From contig CBIHOF010000003.1 of NCBI GenBank assembly GCA_966211955.1, positions 186,001 to 250,000 on the forward strand: a stretch of 64,000 nucleotides of DNA. The letters run 5' to 3'. Source of the stretch: Albitalea sp966211955. GTDB lineage: Bacteria; Pseudomonadota; Gammaproteobacteria; Burkholderiales; Burkholderiaceae_C. Shown here one piece after another: positions 32,708-39,506 of the stretch. The position numbers and the translations under genes were made by a program. Within the stretch, counting starts at the first letter, position 1. Each line of letters begins with the position of its first letter. Below the pieces are notes generated by a model. It did no database searches and was not told where the DNA came from. It was given only the letters and a program-made list of their open reading frames with translations.

Positions 32708-32773
32708 TCAATGGATGGCAGATGGAACTGCGTTTCCCATCTGCCTCGCAACTCAAGGAATGAGGAGAAAGAA

Positions 32774-33292
32774 ATGGCTGAATCGAAGATGGTCACCGGT
32801 TTGTTCAGGGACCGCGACAGCGCCGAGCGCGCCTACAACTCGATCACCGAACGCGGCTATGACCGCGACGATGTGAACCTCGTGATGTCCGACGACACCC
32901 GCAAGCGCCACTTCGGCGCCGCGACCGAGCAGACCGAGCTCGGCAGCAAGGCGGCTGAAGGCGCAGGCATCGGCGGCGCCATCGGTGGCACGCTCGGTGC
33001 GATTGCAGCGGCCATCGCTGCGGTCGGCACGAGCATCGCCATCCCGGGCCTGGGCCTGGTGGTGGCGGGTCCGGTCGCCGCGGCGCTTGCAGGCGCAGGC
33101 GCGGGCGCAGCCACGGGCGGCTTGGTCGGCGCCCTGATCGGCTGGGGCATTCCCGAAGAGCGCGTGAAGCGCTATGAGCAGGGCATCAAGGAAGGCGGCA
33201 TCCTGATGGGCGTGAAGCCCAGAAGCACCGACGACGCCGCTCACTTCGAGAAGACCTGGCGCGACTACAGCGCCGAGGACGTATATCGTTAA
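32774..33292 (+). CDS. General stress protein, YflT/DUF1269-like with glycine-zipper core
   Basis: A 172-residue protein from ATG 32774 with GAGGAG upstream. The N-terminus (MVTGLFRDRDSAERAYNSITERGYDRDDVNLVMS) is the general-stress-protein 17M/YflT ferredoxin-like domain; residues about 60-125 are an Ala/Gly-rich hydrophobic core (GAGIGGAIGGTLGAIAAAI..., GAGAGAATGGLVGALIGWGI) able to span or insert in a membrane; the C-terminus (EERVKRYEQGIKEGGILMGV) completes the family pattern. Role unknown but widely stress-linked. A REP-like element and a very strong palindrome follow it. Confidence 0.85.
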   Translation: MAESKMVTGLFRDRDSAERAYNSITERGYDRDDVNLVMSDDTRKRHFGAATEQTELGSKAAEGAGIGGAIGGTLGAIAAAIAAVGTSIAIPGLGLVVAGPVAAALAGAGAGAATGGLVGALIGWGIPEERVKRYEQGIKEGGILMGVKPRSTDDAAHFEKTWRDYSAEDVYR

Positions 33293-33375
33293 CCACCCCC
33301 GAAGCGCCTGCGGCGCTTCCCCCTCGAGGGGGCGCCGCTGGCCGACCGGCAGAGCCGGATCCGCGGCGGCTGCTT
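33293..33375. repeat. REP-like GC-rich palindromic repeat
   Basis: After the stress gene stop the DNA contains nested palindromes: GAAGCGCC-TGC-GGCGCTTC, then CCCCCTCGAGGGGG, then GGCCGACCGGCAGAGCCGG. The CCCCTCGAGGGGGCG...CCGGCAGAGCCGG pattern is one I associate with repeats scattered between genes in Variovorax and Acidovorax genomes. Only one copy is in this window, so dispersal cannot be shown here. Confidence 0.55.
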
Positions 33376-33409
33376 GATGAGCGCCGGCCTTCGGCCCGCT
33401 GTGAAGCTT

Positions 33410-33450
33410 CCAAAGCAAAAGGCCGCGCAATGCGCGGCCTTTTGCTTTGG
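33410..33450. terminator. 41-base near-perfect palindrome, terminator
   Basis: CCAAAGCAAAAGGCCGCGCA pairs over all 20 bases with TGCGCGGCCTTTTGCTTTGG around a single A. Transcribed rightward it gives a GC-rich stem followed by TTTTGCTTTGG. It is the strongest hairpin in the window. Confidence 0.85.
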
Positions 33451-33821
33451 AAAAAATACCGTCTCGAGCCCGCATCGCCCAATGAGTCGGGAGGAAGGGG
33501 GGAGGAGCGAAGCAGTTGAGTGCCCGAGCCGGAGAAACTGTTGGAGCCGTTGCGCGATGCTGTCGTTGGACGACGCGCGCTCGGGACTCCTGATGGACTA
33601 GACAGCAAGTGCCGTACCAACCATTTCGGCGGGTTCACAAGCCCCGCCCGAAGTGCTCAACTGGAGGCCTTTTCTCCTATGAAAACGCCCCATTTGCATG
33701 GGCTGGCACGCGCCGGAAAAGCATCAACGCCAACCCGGAAATTCCTGGAATCTCCGTAAAAGGAAGAGGAAAGGTTTACCGATTCGAGGGTCCGGGAGCG
33801 GTGTTTTCGGGCATCAGACCC
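33451..33821. other. About 370 bases with no gene seen
   Basis: Between the palindrome and the receiver gene's promoter. Codon use is mixed and A+T somewhat higher (for example around 33660-33790). Short frames lack ribosome sites and family resemblance. It may hold upstream activator sites for the sigma-54-type promoter at 33822. Confidence 0.5.
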
Positions 33822-33836
33822 CGGCATCACATTTGC
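33822..33836 (+). promoter_or_regulatory. Putative sigma-54 promoter (CGGCATCACATTTGC)
   Basis: GGCAT at -24, TTTGC at -12; predicted start near 33848, 25 bases before the receiver gene. Confidence 0.7.
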
Positions 33837-33872
33837 AGCACTTGCTCACATTCATGAGCATGGAGAATTCAC

Positions 33873-34241
33873 ATGAGCAAGGCGAAGCGCGTCCTGCTGG
33901 TGGACGACAACGTCGATGCGGCCGAGTCGCTCGCCCAGTTGCTCTCGCTGTCGGGACATGACGCGCGAACGGCAGGCGACGGTGGGCAGGCATTGCGGCT
34001 CGCGCAGGAATTTCATCCCGAGGTTGTCTTTTGCGACCTCGGGCTGCCCGGCATGAACGGTTACGAAGTTGCAAAGGAACTGCGGCTCCTGCCGTTCGGG
34101 CGCGAGATCGTGCTGGCCGCCCTGACTGGTTATGGCCAGCCGAGCGACCGCGAGAAATCGGCCGAGGCCGGCTTCGACGCCCACCTGGTGAAGCCGGTGG
34201 ATCCGTCGGTCATCGAGAGCTTTCTCGACGACTACGCCTGA
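33873..34241 (+). CDS. Single-domain response regulator (CheY-like)
   Basis: A 122-residue lone receiver: VLLVDDNVDAAESLAQLL, phospho-Asp in VFCDLGLPGMNG, Thr in ALTGYG and Lys in LVKPVD. It is closely similar in style to the receivers fused to the hybrid kinases here (DDNxDAAESLAxLL). No output domain, so it works as a phosphate shuttle or competitor. Its last 10 bases overlap the convergent hybrid kinase gene at 34232. Confidence 0.93.
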   Translation: MSKAKRVLLVDDNVDAAESLAQLLSLSGHDARTAGDGGQALRLAQEFHPEVVFCDLGLPGMNGYEVAKELRLLPFGREIVLAALTGYGQPSDREKSAEAGFDAHLVKPVDPSVIESFLDDYA

Positions 34242-35527
34242 ACCGCCGGTGCGTCGTCGCGCCTGAGCACATCGACCAGCGTCTTGAGCACGCGCTCGGG
34301 GTCGATGGGCTTGGTCACGTGCTCGTCGAACCCGGCCTTCAGGGCACGCACGCGGTCCTCGATGCGCGCGAAGGACGTGAGCGCCAGCGCCATCACGTGC
34401 GGACGGTGCTGCCGGCCTTCGAGCTTGCGCACGCGCTGGATGAATTCGTAGCCGTCCTCGTCGGGCATCGCGATGTCGGAGATGAGCGCATCAGGCTGCT
34501 CGTCGCGTGCCACGTGCGCGATGTACTCGTAGGCCTTGTCCGCGCGGTCGAAGCTGTGCAGCTCGACCTGCGCCTCGCGAAGGATGAGGCCGAGCACCTC
34601 GCGGCCGTCGTCGTCGTCTTCCACGATCACGATGCGCTTGCCGGCGAGCGGCGACGCGTCGGTTTCATGGGCAGGCTCCGGCGAATCGCCCTGCACCACC
34701 GCGCGTGGCAGCTCGATGGTGAAAGTGCTGCCCAGGCCCGCGCCTTCGCTTTCAACCTTGATGCTTCCGTCGTGCAGCTCAACGAGCTGCCGCGCGAGCG
34801 ACAGCCCCAGGCCCAGTCCGTTCGCGCGCCGCTTGTTGGAGCTGTCAGCCTGTGTGAACCGATCGAACACGGCCGGTAATTGCGACGGGTCAAGACCGAC
34901 GCCGGTGTCACGCACGGCAATGCGCAGGTGGTCGTCCGTGAGCGTGGTGCCAATGCACACGATGCCGTCCTCGGGTGTGAATTTGACGGCATTGGACAGA
35001 AGTTTTACCAAGGCTTGCCGCAAGCGGTCGGGGTCCACTCGAACGAGCAGCGCGTCGTCCGATGCGCTCTCCAGGCGGATGCGCTTGTGCTGCGCCGCCG
35101 GCTGCACGACTTCCAGTGCTTCGTCCACGACGGTCTGCAGCGGAACACGTGAATGAATGAGCTCCAGCTTCCCGCAAAGAATGCGCTGGCTGTCGAGCAG
35201 GTCGTCCACGAGTTGCACCTGGGCCTGCGTGTTGCGGTCGATGGCATCCAGCGCCTTGACCTGCAGGGGCTGCAGCAGCCCGCTGTGGCGCAGCACGTGC
35301 GCCCACCCGCGTATGGCGTTCAGCGGTGAGCGCAATTCGTGGGTAACGACCGCGAGAAACTCGTCCTTGGCCTGCGCAGCCGCTTCCGCCTGCTCACGCG
35401 CCTGCCGCTCCAGTGCCAGGAGCTCTTTCACGTCGACATCGCGTTGTCCGCCCCGCGCCTTTGGCGCACCCGACTTTTCGGGCTTTCGGCGGACTTTCGA
35501 GTCGGGGTCGTTGGCGGGTTGTTTCAT
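34232..35527 (-). CDS. Soluble hybrid histidine kinase (coiled coil-HisKA-HATPase-REC)
   Basis: A 431-residue cytosolic kinase from ATG 35527. The first 45 residues are charged and helical with no sensory fold; the H-box is LAVVTHELRSPLNAI (about 60). HATPase N-box LLSNAVKFT, G1 DTGVGLD and G2 GLGLGLSLARQL. The receiver (about 300-425) has IVEDDDDGRE, phospho-Asp in LISDIAMPDEDG and Lys in HVTKPID. A sigma-54-type promoter lies at 35569, divergent from one for glsB at 35645. Convergent with the lone receiver, a likely partner. Confidence 0.9.
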   Translation of the reverse strand: MKQPANDPDSKVRRKPEKSGAPKARGGQRDVDVKELLALERQAREQAEAAAQAKDEFLAVVTHELRSPLNAIRGWAHVLRHSGLLQPLQVKALDAIDRNTQAQVQLVDDLLDSQRILCGKLELIHSRVPLQTVVDEALEVVQPAAQHKRIRLESASDDALLVRVDPDRLRQALVKLLSNAVKFTPEDGIVCIGTTLTDDHLRIAVRDTGVGLDPSQLPAVFDRFTQADSSNKRRANGLGLGLSLARQLVELHDGSIKVESEGAGLGSTFTIELPRAVVQGDSPEPAHETDASPLAGKRIVIVEDDDDGREVLGLILREAQVELHSFDRADKAYEYIAHVARDEQPDALISDIAMPDEDGYEFIQRVRKLEGRQHRPHVMALALTSFARIEDRVRALKAGFDEHVTKPIDPERVLKTLVDVLRRDDAPAVQA

Positions 35528-35568
35528 GTTCTCTATACCAGCGGCGCCTGTTGGCATACGCCCTCTGC

Positions 35569-35583
35569 GCAAGCCGCGTGCCC
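35569..35583 (-). promoter_or_regulatory. Putative sigma-54 promoter (GGGCACGCGGCTTGC)
   Basis: One mismatch to TGGCACG-N4-TTGC, minus strand; predicted start near 35557, 30 bases before the kinase ATG. Confidence 0.72.
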
Positions 35584-35644
35584 GCCCGGCGCACCCCGCC
35601 GCGCCCTGCGCCACGCCGGGAAGAAAGCCCGCCACCGTGACATG

Positions 35645-35659
35645 CGGCATGCCGATTGC
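35645..35659 (+). promoter_or_regulatory. Putative sigma-54 promoter (CGGCATGCCGATTGC)
   Basis: GGCATG at -24 and TTGC at -12; predicted start near 35671, 67 bases before the GlsB-like gene. Divergent pair with 35569. Confidence 0.7.
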
Positions 35660-35737
35660 CGAATGCTCCCTGAGGCCAGTCGCCGATCCTGGTGGTGGCC
35701 GGCAACCCCTCAATCGACCTTTGAAAGGACCCACTTC

Positions 35738-36007
35738 ATGATCAACTTCATCGTATGGCTGGTAGTCGGTGGTCTCGTTGGCTGGATTGCCAGCATGATC
35801 ATGCGCACGGATGCCCAGCAAGGCGTCATCCTCAACATCGTCGTCGGCATCGTCGGTGCCGCCGTCGCCGGTTGGCTGATTTCGCCATTGGTCGGTGTAC
35901 CAAGCATCAACACCGGATTCAGCATCGGCTCGTTCGTCGTCTCGCTGCTGGGCGCGGTCGTCCTGCTTGGCATCGTGAACCTGTTCCGCCGCGGACGCGT
36001 TCGCTGA
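35738..36007 (+). CDS. GlsB/YeaQ/YmgE family stress-response membrane protein
   Basis: An 89-residue protein from ATG 35738 with GAAAGGA upstream. Three hydrophobic segments and the family signatures LVVGGLVGWIASMIM and NIVVGIVGAAVAGWL are clear, followed by SFVVSLLGAVVLLGIVNLFRRGR. Transglycosylase-associated (Tag/GlsB) proteins are induced by envelope and acid stress. The DUF883-like gene follows after a hairpin-containing spacer, probably within the same sigma-54-type unit. Confidence 0.93.
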   Translation: MINFIVWLVVGGLVGWIASMIMRTDAQQGVILNIVVGIVGAAVAGWLISPLVGVPSINTGFSIGSFVVSLLGAVVLLGIVNLFRRGRVR

Positions 36008-36046
36008 CGCGGGTTGAATCGATCACAGCCACCTGATTGACAACAC

Positions 36047-36079
36047 ATCCGCCACCCGCGCACGCCGTGGGTGGCGGAT
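36047..36079. promoter_or_regulatory. Intergenic hairpin between glsB-like and DUF883-like genes
   Basis: ATCCGCCACCC pairs perfectly with GGGTGGCGGAT (11-base arms, 11-base loop). It may be a partial terminator or mRNA stabiliser adjusting expression of the second gene. Confidence 0.55.
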
Positions 36080-36109
36080 ACATCTTCGGTACCGCAGAGG
36101 AGGTTTTCC

Positions 36110-36436
36110 ATGGACCCGACCATCACCGGCACGACCACCGATTCGACGCTTGGCACCGTGACCGAGCGCGGACACACGACCGTGGATCGCGTCGCGCAGA
36201 CTGCGCACGAAGCCATCGACCGCATCGCCGGCAAGGCGGGACCGGCCGTTGAAAAATTGCGCGCATCGACCGGCAACATCGGCACGACGCTGCGCGAGAA
36301 GGCCGACACCCTGGGTGAACTCGAAGAGCAGTGGGTCGAGAACACTCGCGGCTATGTGCGCGAGAACCCGCTGACCGCCATTGCCATCGGCGTGCTCGCC
36401 GGTGTGCTGCTGAGCAAGCTGTCGTCGTCACGTTAG
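36110..36436 (+). CDS. DUF883/ElaB-YqjD-like membrane-anchored protein
   Basis: A 108-residue protein from ATG 36110 behind GAGGAGG. A long amphipathic helix region (TVDRVAQTAHEAIDRIAGKAGPAVEKL, LREKADTLGELEEQWVENTRGYVRENP) leads to one C-terminal hydrophobic helix (LTAIAIGVLAGVLLSKL). The VRENPLTAIAIGVLAGVLL ending is the hallmark of ElaB/YqjD/DUF883 proteins, inner-membrane anchored and reported to bind ribosomes in stationary phase in E. coli. Confidence 0.85.
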   Translation: MDPTITGTTTDSTLGTVTERGHTTVDRVAQTAHEAIDRIAGKAGPAVEKLRASTGNIGTTLREKADTLGELEEQWVENTRGYVRENPLTAIAIGVLAGVLLSKLSSSR

Positions 36437-36509
36437 AGACCCGACAACTGCGGCGGCCCTGCCCGGTGGCAACACCGCGCGGGGCCGTTCCATTTTCACG
36501 ACACGCCGG

Positions 36510-36524
36510 CGGCATCTCATTTGC
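36510..36524 (+). promoter_or_regulatory. Putative sigma-54 promoter (CGGCATCTCATTTGC)
   Basis: GGCAT at -24, TTTGC at -12, nearly the same as the site at 33822; predicted start near 36536, 26 bases before the acidic gene. Confidence 0.7.
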
Positions 36525-36561
36525 TGCCCCCAGGGCGTTGAACCAGACACAGGAGCCACGA

Positions 36562-36987
36562 ATGGCCACCAGCAGCATCCTCGGCGCAGAGCGCGCCCCC
36601 GCACAGGCCGAAGGCCGGGACGTCGAAAGGCTCGGGCCGAGCGACACCTCGGACAGCGGCAGCGACGTGCAGGGCGAACTCGATCTCGCATCGCCCGAAG
36701 ACCTGGACCGCACCCTCTTCGGCAACACGCAGACGGGCCTGTCGAGCGATTCGGATTCGGGCGGCACGGGTGAACGCGGCGCCGCATTGATGGATGAAGA
36801 TGCCGAGCGCGAAGGCAACGACATTCTTCCCGACCGCGTGCAAAACCTCGCCGACGACTTGCAGTCGGATGCCGCCTTGTCCGAGGCGGAGCTCGATCTG
36901 ATCGAGAAGGCGGAGATGGAAGACCTGGGCGAGCAGGACCTCAACGACTACGGCGAAGACGCAGACGGCGAGCCGGACGAAGGCTGA
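36562..36987 (+). CDS. Acidic hypothetical protein, 141 residues
   Basis: ATG 36562 preceded by AGGAG. The protein is strongly acidic (LDLASPEDLDRTLFG, then DDLQSDAALSEAELDLIEKAEMEDLGEQDLND, GEDADGEPDEG) and has no hydrophobic segment. A conserved-looking block is LPDRVQNLADDLQ. I cannot name the family; similar acidic proteins sit beside stress genes in Comamonadaceae. Own sigma-54-type promoter. Confidence 0.65.
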   Translation: MATSSILGAERAPAQAEGRDVERLGPSDTSDSGSDVQGELDLASPEDLDRTLFGNTQTGLSSDSDSGGTGERGAALMDEDAEREGNDILPDRVQNLADDLQSDAALSEAELDLIEKAEMEDLGEQDLNDYGEDADGEPDEG

Positions 36988-37040
36988 GCGCGAAGGGGGT
37001 GTGCCAGCGCGCATCGGTGCGTGCAACACGGCGCAGCGAC

Positions 37041-37055
37041 AGGCATGTCGCTTGC
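37041..37055 (+). promoter_or_regulatory. Putative sigma-54 promoter (AGGCATGTCGCTTGC)
   Basis: GGCATG at -24 and TTGC at -12; predicted start near 37067, 21 bases before the phosphatase ATG and just ahead of its GGGAGG. Confidence 0.65.
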
Positions 37056-37087
37056 CAACTGTCGAGCATTGCCCCGGGAGGTCGCGG

Positions 37088-37729
37088 ATGCCCGCCTTGT
37101 TTCCTCAGTTCGTCCGTCCCACGGACACCCCTGCGCCCTTGCGTGCCGTCTTCATCGACAAGGACGGCACGCTGGTGGAGGACATGCCGCACAACGTCGA
37201 TCCGTCCCGCGTGCGCTTCACGCCGCATGCCACGGAGGCCTTGCGGCTCCTGGCAGAACACGGCTTCGAGATCGTCATCGTGACCAACCAGCCGGGCCTT
37301 GCTTTCGGCGTCTACACCCGCGCCCAGCTCACGCAGCTTCATCTCGGGCTGCAGGAAATGCTGCAACGCGAAGGCGTCCCGCTGCTCGACTTCTACGCCT
37401 GCACGCACGCCGCCGGGCCGGGCCCCGTGCCGGCATGCCTGTGCCGCAAGCCGGCGCCGGGCCTTCTGCGACAGGCGGCTCGCGCGCACGGCATCGATCT
37501 CGCGCGCTCGTGGATGATCGGCGACCTGCTGGATGACGTCGAAGCCGGCCGGCGTGCGGGGTGTTGCAGCGTGCTGCTCGATGTCGGCCATGAAACGGTC
37601 TGGCGAACATCGCCCTTGCGAACACCGCACCACCGCGCGCCCGACCTGCTCGAGGCGGCACGCTGCATCGTGGCGCAGGAGCCCAGTTGCAAACCACTGG
37701 CCTCCGGTGAAACGCCCGTTTACATGTAG
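37088..37729 (+). CDS. HAD-family phosphatase, GmhB (heptose-bisphosphate phosphatase)-like
   Basis: A 213-residue cytosolic enzyme from ATG 37088 with GGGAGG upstream. HAD motif I is FIDKDGTLVED (Asp nucleophile about 26), motif II VTNQPG, and motif IV MIGDLLDDVEAG. The zinc-binding loop CTHAAGPGPVPACLCRKP (Cys, His, Cys, Cys) is the GmhB/HisB-N signature; these enzymes remove phosphate from D-glycero-D-manno-heptose 1,7-bisphosphate in LPS core synthesis. The short insert before CLCRKP differs from classical GmhB, so another sugar phosphate is possible. Confidence 0.82.
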   Translation: MPALFPQFVRPTDTPAPLRAVFIDKDGTLVEDMPHNVDPSRVRFTPHATEALRLLAEHGFEIVIVTNQPGLAFGVYTRAQLTQLHLGLQEMLQREGVPLLDFYACTHAAGPGPVPACLCRKPAPGLLRQAARAHGIDLARSWMIGDLLDDVEAGRRAGCCSVLLDVGHETVWRTSPLRTPHHRAPDLLEAARCIVAQEPSCKPLASGETPVYM

Positions 37730-37746
37730 CGTCCGCTCCCTACAAT
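37719..37746 (+). promoter_or_regulatory. Putative sigma-70 promoter for the PAS hybrid kinase
   Basis: TTTACA (37719-37724), 16-base spacer, TACAAT (37741-37746): five of six bases match at both hexamers. It is a good housekeeping-type promoter in a window dominated by sigma-54-like sites. Confidence 0.5.
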
Positions 37747-37820
37747 CCGCCGAGACTGCACCGCCCTACCAGGGCGAGTGCGGCATCACCATTTTTGCCA
37801 CCGGGCGAAAGAAGACGGTC

Positions 37821-39416
37821 ATGACGGGCGTGTTGGGCGCGCGCGATCAGGCCGAGCGGGGGAGACTGTTCGAGCTCTCGCTCGACATGCTTTGCGTTGC
37901 CGGATTCGATGGCTATTTCAAGCAGGTGAACCCCGCTTGGTCGCGCACCCTCGGCTGGACCGAAGCGGAGCTGCTCGCCTTCTCCTGGAAAGACCTGGTC
38001 CATCCCGACGACCGCCGCGCGAGCCGCGAGGCCGGCATCGCGCTCTTCTCCGGCAAGCCGTCGGTGTGCTTCGAGAACCGCCACAAGTGCCGTGACGGCA
38101 GCTACCGATGGCTGTCGTGGAATGCCTACCCGGTGGTCGCCGACGAGACCATCTTCGCCGTGGTGCGAGACATCTCCGAGCAGAAGGCGGCCGAGCAGGC
38201 ACGCCAGGAGCTTGAGTTGCGCCTGCGTGAATCGCAGAAGCTGGAGGCGCTCGGCACATTGGCCGGCGGCATCGCGCACGATTTCAACAACATCCTCGCG
38301 ACGGTGCTCGGCAACGCCGCGCTCGCAATGGAAGACGTGGGCGCCGGGCACCCGGCGATGGACCGGCTGCGGCAGATCAACAAGGCGGGCCTGCGAGCCG
38401 GCGACCTGGTGCGCCAGATTCTCGCCTTCAGCAAGAACTTCTCACCGGAGCTGTCGCGGCAATCGCTGCGGCAACTGGCCGAAGCGGCGGCGTCAGCGAT
38501 GCGCCACGAGCTGCCCACGGACGTGGTGCTCGACTTCATGGCCGGCGGCGATGACGTGGCCGTCATGGCCGACCCGGTTCATCTGCAGCAGGCGCTCATG
38601 AACCTGTGCCACAACGCCGTCCAGTCGCTTCACGGCACGCCCGGCCGCATCGAGGTCGGCGTGGAGAGCTTGTCCTTCGACGCCGCCAGCGACCGGCCGG
38701 GCAGCGTCGCCCCGGGCAAGTACGCGCGGGTGTGGGTGTCCGACACCGGCGCGGGCATGGACGAGAGCACGCTTGGCCGCATCTTCGAGCCCTTCTTCAC
38801 CACGCGCGCCGTCGGCCAGGGCGTGGGCCTGGGACTGTCGGCGGTGCACGGCATCGTGTCCTCGCATGGCGGCGTGGTGTCGGTGGACAGCTCGCCGGGC
38901 CGCGGCAGCACCTTCCACGTGATCCTGCCGCTGGCCGATGCGGCGCATGCGACCGTGTCGCTCGTCCACCGCGAGCACGAAGCGCCACGCTCGCAGCTGC
39001 AGCACGTGCTCTACGTCGACGACGACGAGACAGTGATGATCCTCATGGACGCGCTACTCACGCGAGCCGGCTACCGCGTCACTTGCCACTGCGACCCCCA
39101 CGAGGCGGTGTCCGCGGTGCGCGAACGGCCCGAGGCCTTCGACCTGATCATCACCGACTTCAACATGCCCACGCTCACCGGCCTGGGCCTGGCCGCCGAC
39201 GTCGCGCGCATCCGCGCCGACCTGCCGGTGGTCATCCACTCCGGGCACATCTCCGACTCGGTACGCAGCGAAGCGGCCCGGCTCGGCGTGCGCGGCGTGG
39301 TGCACAAGGGAGGCTCCTTCGACGAGCTCGGGGCGGTGGTGCAGCGCATCCTGCAGTCGAGTCCCACGCTTGCGGCGAACTCGCTGCACATGCCGCCGCA
39401 AACGCCGCTGAACTGA
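37821..39416 (+). CDS. PAS hybrid histidine kinase (PAS-HisKA-HATPase-REC)
   Basis: A 531-residue soluble protein from ATG 37821. PAS about 15-130 (LDMLCVAGFDGYFKQVNPAW, WKDLVHPDDR, FENRHKCRDGSYRWLSW); phosphoacceptor helix LAGGIAHDFNNILATVLGNA (about 150); HATPase with N-box LCHNAVQSL, G1 DTGAGMD and G2 GLGLSAVHGI; receiver about 397-510 with VDDDETVMIL, phospho-Asp in IITDFNMPTLTG and Lys in VVHKGGS. The HDFNN H-box places it in a different kinase subfamily from the HELRNP enzymes here. Followed after 90 bases by a similar kinase. Confidence 0.9.
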   Translation: MTGVLGARDQAERGRLFELSLDMLCVAGFDGYFKQVNPAWSRTLGWTEAELLAFSWKDLVHPDDRRASREAGIALFSGKPSVCFENRHKCRDGSYRWLSWNAYPVVADETIFAVVRDISEQKAAEQARQELELRLRESQKLEALGTLAGGIAHDFNNILATVLGNAALAMEDVGAGHPAMDRLRQINKAGLRAGDLVRQILAFSKNFSPELSRQSLRQLAEAAASAMRHELPTDVVLDFMAGGDDVAVMADPVHLQQALMNLCHNAVQSLHGTPGRIEVGVESLSFDAASDRPGSVAPGKYARVWVSDTGAGMDESTLGRIFEPFFTTRAVGQGVGLGLSAVHGIVSSHGGVVSVDSSPGRGSTFHVILPLADAAHATVSLVHREHEAPRSQLQHVLYVDDDETVMILMDALLTRAGYRVTCHCDPHEAVSAVRERPEAFDLIITDFNMPTLTGLGLAADVARIRADLPVVIHSGHISDSVRSEAARLGVRGVVHKGGSFDELGAVVQRILQSSPTLAANSLHMPPQTPLN

Positions 39417-39494
39417 GCCTCGAACACCAGGCCTGCGGCGATGCCGCCGGCCGCATGGCATGGCCTGCATCGCACGAGGGCGCCACCCGCTCCC

Positions 39495-39500
39495 TAGAAT
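39495..39500 (+). promoter_or_regulatory. Putative -10 element (TAGAAT) giving a leaderless kinase mRNA
   Basis: TAGAAT lies 6 bases before the ATG at 39507, in the context GCTCCCTAGAAT, which resembles GCTCCCTACAAT before the previous kinase. Transcription would start at or next to the ATG. No clear -35 or Shine-Dalgarno sequence. Confidence 0.35.
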
Positions 39501-39506
39501 CGTCCG

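Noticed and set aside
32713..32732. TGGCAGATGGAACTGC before the general stress gene
   Set aside because: GG to GC distance is 13, one base too long; the element at 32693 has correct spacing.
33695..33715. TGGCACG at 33705 as a possible sigma-54 promoter
   Set aside because: No GC at the required 12-base spacing; the nearby site at 33822 fits properly.
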